DNA of 24,746 bases from a virus. The DNA is taken from IMG/VR virus record IMGVR_UViG_3300025687_000309, positions 1 through 24,746 of that record; one strand, 5' to 3'. Numbering within the stretch: the first letter of the stretch is position 1; each line of letters opens with the position of its first letter. The translations under genes were made by a program, and so were the position numbers. The notes under the pieces were generated by a model. The model was not told the DNA's origin. It searched no databases and worked only from the letters and a program-made list of their open reading frames with translations. Of this stretch, positions 20,908 to 24,746 are shown one piece after another.

Positions 20908-22277
20908 TGACATTCGAAGACTTCATCGCAAGTCGACAACACCTCGCAAGCGTCGGCGGGTTCGAGCCCGTCTACATGCCCGACGGCCTGTTCGACTTCC
21001 AACAACTACTCGTCGACTGGTCGATCCGCACAGGTCGAGCGGGACTGTTCGCAGACTGCGGACTCGGCAAAACCTTCATGGAGATGGTGTGGGCGCAAAA
21101 CGTCCACCTACACACAGGCAAGCCGGTCCTCTATCTGACACCTCTCGCAGTCGGATTCCAGGCACAAAAAGAAGCCGACAAGTTCGGTATCGAAGCTGCC
21201 GTATCCAGAGACGGGGAGATCGTTGCACCGATCACCATCACGAACTATGAGCGTCTCGACAAGTTCGACTCGTCACAGTTCGCCGGCGTGGTCTGCGACG
21301 AATCATCAGCGATCAAAGCATACGACGGGCAACGTCGAGCAGTCGTAACGGAGTTCCTCCGATTGATGCCGTACCGGCTGCTCGGCACCGCCACAGCAGC
21401 ACCGAACGATTACATCGAACTCGGAACATCCAGCGAAGCCCTCGGGCACCTTGGCTACATGGACATGCTCAACCGGTTCTTCATCAACAAGAACAAAACG
21501 AGCGACACCCGTGGTCGGTGGCAAGATCGAGGGCAGGGCGGCTGGAGATTCAAGGGCCACGCCCACGAACCGTTCTGGAAATGGGTGTCGTCGTGGGCGA
21601 GAGCGATCCGCAAACCGAGTGACTACGGTTTCGACGACGGAGGGTTCGACCTGCCCGCATTGCAGCATCGGACCACCGTCGTCGAAACAACCACACCTCG
21701 ACCCGATCGACTGTTCGACCTCCCAGCAGTCGGGCTCCACGAAGAACGTGAAGAGCAACGCAGAACGATCAACGAACGATGCGAAACCGCTGCGGGGCTC
21801 CTTGTCGATTGCGACTCGGCAGTCGCCTGGTGCCACCTCAACGAAGAAAGCAAACTGCTCTCTCGCATGATCGACGGAGCTGTTGAAGTTTCCGGCTCCG
21901 ACAGCGTCGACGTGAAAGAGGAGAAGCTTCGAGCGTTCAGCGACGGCGAAATCCGTGTGCTGGTGACAAAACCGATCATCGGTGCGTGGGGCCTCAACTG
22001 GCAGCACTGCAACCGCATGTCCTACTTCCCGAGTCACAGTTACGAGCAGTACTACCAGGCGATCCGACGATCATGGAGATTCGGTCAGCAACGTGACGTA
22101 CTCATCGACGTGGTCACCACCGAAGGCGGCAAAGCGGTCCTCGAGAACCTGCAACGCAAAGCAAAACAGGCAGACGAAATGTTCGACGCTTTGATGCGCC
22201 ACATGACTGACGCCATCCGCATCGACAACGACAACAAGTTCACACAACCAATGGAGGTACCCACATGGCTCTCGTAG
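20907..22277 (+). CDS. SF2 helicase, SNF2-like
   Basis: A 456-residue DNA-dependent ATPase. Motifs in order: Q-like DFQQLLVDW (30-38), Walker A ADCGLGKT (49-56), motif Ia YLTPLAVGFQ, the II box DESS (131-134) in place of DEAH, motif III GTATAAPND (160-168), and in the second RecA domain TKPIIGAWGLNW (354-365) and QAIRRSWRFGQ (384-394) with arginine fingers. Similar phage proteins work in replication or restart. Its gene is preceded by ACTGCCC and overlaps the methyltransferase gene by 13 bases, so the two are likely functionally paired. Confidence 0.87.
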   Translation: MTFEDFIASRQHLASVGGFEPVYMPDGLFDFQQLLVDWSIRTGRAGLFADCGLGKTFMEMVWAQNVHLHTGKPVLYLTPLAVGFQAQKEADKFGIEAAVSRDGEIVAPITITNYERLDKFDSSQFAGVVCDESSAIKAYDGQRRAVVTEFLRLMPYRLLGTATAAPNDYIELGTSSEALGHLGYMDMLNRFFINKNKTSDTRGRWQDRGQGGWRFKGHAHEPFWKWVSSWARAIRKPSDYGFDDGGFDLPALQHRTTVVETTTPRPDRLFDLPAVGLHEEREEQRRTINERCETAAGLLVDCDSAVAWCHLNEESKLLSRMIDGAVEVSGSDSVDVKEEKLRAFSDGEIRVLVTKPIIGAWGLNWQHCNRMSYFPSHSYEQYYQAIRRSWRFGQQRDVLIDVVTTEGGKAVLENLQRKAKQADEMFDALMRHMTDAIRIDNDNKFTQPMEVPTWLS

Positions 22278-23254
22278 CCGACCAACTCGTCACCGACAAG
22301 TTCGCCATATACAACGGCGACTGCATGGATGTGATGAGAGCACTGCCCGACCAGTCGATCCACCTGTCGGTGTACTCGCCACCGTTTGGAGGTCTGTACC
22401 ACTACAGCTCCAGCGACCGAGACCTGTCCAACGCACGCAACTATGACGAGTTCTTCGAGCACTACGACTACGTCGTCGCCGAACTCGCACGCATCACGAT
22501 GCCGGGCCGGATGACGGCGGTTCACTGCATGGACGTGCCGACAGGGAACAGCGGGAAGGATGCCCTGACCGATTTCCCTGGCGACATCATCCGGCAGCAC
22601 GAGCGGTTCGGGTTCGACTACATCGCCAGATACTCGATCTGGAAGGAACCGCTCGCAGTTCGGAATCGCACGATGGCGAAGAACCTCGCCCACAAAACCA
22701 TCGTCGAAGACTCGTCGAAATGCTCTGTGGCGTCAGCCGACTACCTGCTGGTGTTCCGCAAGAAAGGCGAAAACCCGATCCCGATCGAACATCCAGTCGG
22801 GTTACTCGACTACGCCGGTGAACGTGAAATCCCACAGGAACTCCACCGCTACCGAGGGTGGACCGGCAAGCAGATCGAGAACCGTTACTCGCATTGGATT
22901 TGGCGGCAGTACGCTTCCGCATTTTGGGATGACATCCGTATCGGTCGAGTGCTTCCGTTCCGTGAAAGCCGAGAGGATGAGGACGAGAAGCACATGCACC
23001 CGCTGCAACTCGACGTGATCCACCGGTGCTTGCAACTGTGGAGCAACCCTGGCGAGCGTGTCTTCACGCCGTTCATGGGTGTCGGTTCTGAAGTGTTCGA
23101 ATCGGTGAAGTACGGTCGGTTCGGGATCGGTGCAGAACTCAAACCGTCCTACTTCCGTCAGGCGATCAAGAACTTGCAAAGCATTGACAGCATTGACCTC
23201 GACGAGCCGACATTGTTCAGCGACACCGAACCGCTGGTCGTCGACGACTTCTGA
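22265..23254 (+). CDS. DNA methyltransferase (N4/N6, beta-type order)
   Basis: A 329-residue S-adenosylmethionine-dependent DNA methyltransferase. Motif IV is YSPPFGGLY (SPPF at 38-41), and the AdoMet-binding motif I is FMGVGSEVF (270-278) after HPLQLDVIHRCLQLWS, so the order is IV then I, as in beta-class enzymes. SPPF is compatible with cytosine-N4 or adenine-N6 methylation. In motif I the usual DPF is TPF. It overlaps the helicase gene by 13 bases and ends with VVDDF. There is no restriction nuclease next to it, so protection of phage DNA from host restriction is likely. The target site cannot be read from the sequence. Confidence 0.87.
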   Translation: MALVADQLVTDKFAIYNGDCMDVMRALPDQSIHLSVYSPPFGGLYHYSSSDRDLSNARNYDEFFEHYDYVVAELARITMPGRMTAVHCMDVPTGNSGKDALTDFPGDIIRQHERFGFDYIARYSIWKEPLAVRNRTMAKNLAHKTIVEDSSKCSVASADYLLVFRKKGENPIPIEHPVGLLDYAGEREIPQELHRYRGWTGKQIENRYSHWIWRQYASAFWDDIRIGRVLPFRESREDEDEKHMHPLQLDVIHRCLQLWSNPGERVFTPFMGVGSEVFESVKYGRFGIGAELKPSYFRQAIKNLQSIDSIDLDEPTLFSDTEPLVVDDF

Positions 23255-23270
23255 CCTGCCCACCACACCA

Positions 23271-23278
23271 ACTGCCCA
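23271..23278 (+). promoter_or_regulatory. ACTGCCCA element, copy 6 (next to a hairpin)
   Basis: ACTGCCCA lies 17 bases after the methyltransferase stop, with a partial copy CTGCCCA at 23256-23262. No ATG follows directly; a GTG at 23284 opens the frame of the next gene but lies inside a strong hairpin. It shares the gene-junction context of copy 5. Confidence 0.45.
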
Positions 23279-23282
23279 CCAA

Positions 23283-23321
23283 GGTGCGCCCGTCCTCTAC
23301 CCTCCGGAGGACGGGCGCACC
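23283..23321 (+). terminator. Strong 15-bp hairpin after the methyltransferase
   Basis: A perfect inverted repeat: GGTGCGCCCGTCCTC (23283-23297) with GAGGACGGGCGCACC (23307-23321) around the 9-base loop TACCCTCCG. It has no following T run. It could be an intrinsic terminator or an RNA stabiliser, or it could mask the start of the downstream gene, whose ATG is at 23341. Confidence 0.65.
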
Positions 23322-23340
23322 CGTATCACCACCATCGAGC

Positions 23341-23619
23341 ATGAACCGACGACAGATCGCAGAAGCCAACCGCATGAACAAACAAGCACTCAAGCTGTAC
23401 GCCCGACTCGGACGCACACCACGCTGCGCAGACATCCGAGACTGGGGGCCGCTCGACCGCACACTCCCCAACGAACAACTCCTCCCCAAACAATGGCCTG
23501 CCGAATGTGGAACCGAATCAGGCTGGAAACGACATCGGGTCGCCGGAGAACAACCGTGCGCAGCCTGCCTCGAAGCGCACAACTCTCGCTACCGCAAAGG
23601 AGGCGGACGTGGCAAATGA
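23341..23619 (+). CDS. 92-residue zinc-knuckle protein, copy 2
   Basis: A basic N-terminal helix (NRRQIAEANRMNKQALKLYARLG) leads to a variable stretch and the motif ECGTESGWKRHRVAGEQPCAAC, with Cys56, His65, Cys73 and Cys76 in the spacing C-x8-H-x7-C-x2-C, then a basic Gly-rich tail (RYRKGGGRGK). The start is uncertain: ATG 23341 has no good ribosome binding site, while GTG 23284 falls within the hairpin and would add 19 residues. It overlaps the WhiB gene by 11 bases. Function unknown; it may work with the WhiB protein, which carries the same motif. Confidence 0.65.
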   Translation: MNRRQIAEANRMNKQALKLYARLGRTPRCADIRDWGPLDRTLPNEQLLPKQWPAECGTESGWKRHRVAGEQPCAACLEAHNSRYRKGGGRGK

Positions 23620-24007
23620 CGACCCATACCCGCAAATCAACATCCTGTTCACCCGTGAACCGTGGATGAGAGAAGCCTCATGCCGAGATATGCCGACCGA
23701 CTGGTGGTTCCCGGAAAGAGGCCACAACTGGAGCAAAGCCAAAGCCATCTGCAACGAATGCCCAGTCAAACAAGACTGCCTCGACTACAGCCTCACCCTG
23801 CCAGTCTGTGTCGGCATCTGGGGAGGGCTCACAGGTAGAGAACGCCGCCAATACAAAAGCCTCAAAGGTGACGGGCCGATCAACCACGGCACCAACAGCG
23901 GCTACGTCATCCACCGCCGGCGAGGCGAAGAACCCTGCCAAAAATGCCGAGAAGCACACGCCACCTACACCTCAATCCGACGACGCATCCAACACCGAGA
24001 TGACTGA
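23609..24007 (+). CDS. WhiB-family Fe-S regulator with C-terminal zinc-knuckle domain
   Basis: A 132-residue protein. Residues 1-85 form a WhiB domain: Cys25, Cys48, Cys51 and Cys57 (the C-x2-C-x5-C set) and the GIWGG turn at 69-73 followed by LTGRERR. WhiB proteins bind a 4Fe-4S cluster and act with the host sigma factor; several actinophages encode them. Residues 91-120 add INHGTNSGYVIHRRRGEEPC and QKCREAHATY, the same (C/H)-x8-H-x7-C-x2-C motif as in two other proteins here, with His93 as the first ligand. GTG 23609 is fixed by AAAGGAGG at 23596-23603. The gene ends in an overlap with the primase gene. It probably controls host or phage promoters. Confidence 0.88.
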   Translation: MANDDPYPQINILFTREPWMREASCRDMPTDWWFPERGHNWSKAKAICNECPVKQDCLDYSLTLPVCVGIWGGLTGRERRQYKSLKGDGPINHGTNSGYVIHRRRGEEPCQKCREAHATYTSIRRRIQHRDD

Positions 24008-24746
24008 ACCTCACGCCACCACCAACCCGGAAACAGCGCACCAACACGCCCTCAAATACGCTGCACTCGGACTCAAAGTCCTACCAATAAGACCAGGCGG
24101 CAAACACCCGCCAATGTCATCGTGGCAGCACGCCGCCACCGACGACCGCAGCAAAATTGACAACTGGTTCAACGGCCTCTACTCGAAATGCGGAGTCGGG
24201 ATCGCCCTCGGAACACAACCAAACGGACAACACCTCTTCGCCCTCGACATCGACCGTCACGGCGACATCGACGGCCACGACGAACTCCACGACCTCGAAC
24301 AAACAAACAGTCCACTCCCCGACACCTGGCGAGCCATCACAGGCTCCGGCGGCACCCACATCATCCTCGCAGCACCAACCGGCATCGAAGTACGCAACCA
24401 GCAGACACACGGCAACCGACTCGGCACATCCATCGACGTGAGAGGCGAAGGAGGACAAATCGTCGCCGCACCCACCCTCCACCCAGACACCCTCAACGCC
24501 TACGCATGGGAAGACGGCTACGAACCGTGGACGATCCCTGTCGCAGACGCACCACAATGGGTGATCGACCTCGTCGCCGAACCACCACCACAACCGAAAC
24601 CAGCACCGACACCGCCCGCCCAGCCACGACGCAACGACGACCTGTTCGACGCCCACCGCAACGACTGGGACTGGCACAGCGAACTCCTACGTCGAGGATG
24701 GACCGAAACACGCAGCCACGGCGACGACACCTACTGGACCCGCCCA
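24000..24746 (+). CDS. Bifunctional primase-polymerase (PrimPol domain), partial
   Basis: ATG 24000 opens a frame that runs off the right edge after 249 codons. The PrimPol core is clear: HALKYAALGLKVLPIRPGGKHP (16-37), VGIALGTQPNGQHLFALDID (Asp83, Asp85), ITGSGGTHIIL (His120) and IDVRGEGGQIVAAPTLHPD (Asp146, His161). A Pro-rich linker (195-209) and WHSELLRRGWTETRSHGDD (225-243) followed by YWTRP then begin the segment that usually joins the helicase part. It would synthesise primers for phage replication. It overlaps the WhiB stop by 8 bases. Confidence 0.88.
   Translation, partial: MTEPHATTNPETAHQHALKYAALGLKVLPIRPGGKHPPMSSWQHAATDDRSKIDNWFNGLYSKCGVGIALGTQPNGQHLFALDIDRHGDIDGHDELHDLEQTNSPLPDTWRAITGSGGTHIILAAPTGIEVRNQQTHGNRLGTSIDVRGEGGQIVAAPTLHPDTLNAYAWEDGYEPWTIPVADAPQWVIDLVAEPPPQPKPAPTPPAQPRRNDDLFDAHRNDWDWHSELLRRGWTETRSHGDDTYWTRP

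Noticed and set aside
23284-23340. GTG at 23284 as the start of the zinc-knuckle gene
   Set aside because: It is within a 15-bp hairpin arm and has no spaced ribosome binding site. The added residues are low-complexity. ATG 23341 is preferred but uncertain.
1-24746. tRNA genes, integrase, attachment site or insertion sequence
   Set aside because: No cloverleaf, integrase motif, att-like core or terminal inverted repeats were recognised by eye. The IS110-like gene lacks the catalytic N-terminal domain and flanking element structure. A dedicated tRNA search was not possible here.

Overview
The window is a continuous, single-direction piece of a tailed (siphovirus-type) bacteriophage or prophage genome. 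Every gene I accept lies on the + strand. Genes are tightly packed, with many ATGA, TGATG and GTGA stop/start overlaps. The host is very probably an actinobacterium: there is a WhiB-family iron-sulfur regulator with all four cysteines and the GIWGG turn, GC content is roughly 60% by eye, GTG starts are frequent, and most genes have actinophage-style counterparts. The endolysin carries a C-terminal 'RLLDTR' domain that I associate with secreted proteins of Acidimicrobiia and related environmental actinobacteria. That points towards a freshwater or marine host of that kind, but it is an inference.

Layout. (1) 1-2800: head genes, namely the end of a portal protein, a prohead protease with a long N-terminal extension, and an HK97-fold major capsid protein, closed by a strong hairpin terminator. 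(2) 2853-2979: intergenic stretch with a second stable hairpin. (3) 2980-4783: a small basic protein, a GT-A-type glycosyltransferase and a polytopic membrane protein resembling GT-C glycosyltransferases, inserted between capsid and connector genes. (4) 4799-11088: head-tail connectors, major tail protein, tail assembly chaperone with a -1 frameshift, tape measure and tail tip/fibre genes. (5) 11150-13138: lysis cassette with a lysozyme-like enzyme, a 24-residue membrane peptide, an amidase, a membrane/coiled-coil protein and a two-helix holin. (6) 13152-14310: a small DNA-binding candidate, a DEDD exonuclease with a zinc ribbon, and a Cys-rich mini-protein. (7) 14311-14376: an AT-rich gap with the clearest promoter of the window, overlaid by repeated operator half-sites. 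(8) 14377-24746: the early/replication module. It holds many very small genes (several zinc-finger-like), a resolvase-like nuclease, a hexapeptide beta-helix protein, a RecB-like nuclease, an orphan IS110-transposase-like domain, an SSB-like protein, a SNF2-type helicase overlapping a DNA methyltransferase, WhiB, and a primase-polymerase cut by the right edge.

The most unusual signal is a repeated 8-mer, ACTGCCCA. I found it eight times on the + strand, where about 0.4 would be expected by chance. Five copies fill the spacer between a Shine-Dalgarno-like tract and an ATG. The loop of the hairpin at 2906-2940 contains its exact complement GGGCAGT. This resembles the Start-Associated Sequences of Cluster K mycobacteriophages in concept, with a different sequence, and could be an RNA-level regulon.

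A second theme is a mini zinc-knuckle with fixed spacing (C/H)-x8-H-x7-C-x2-C that occurs three times: alone, in a small protein, and fused to WhiB.
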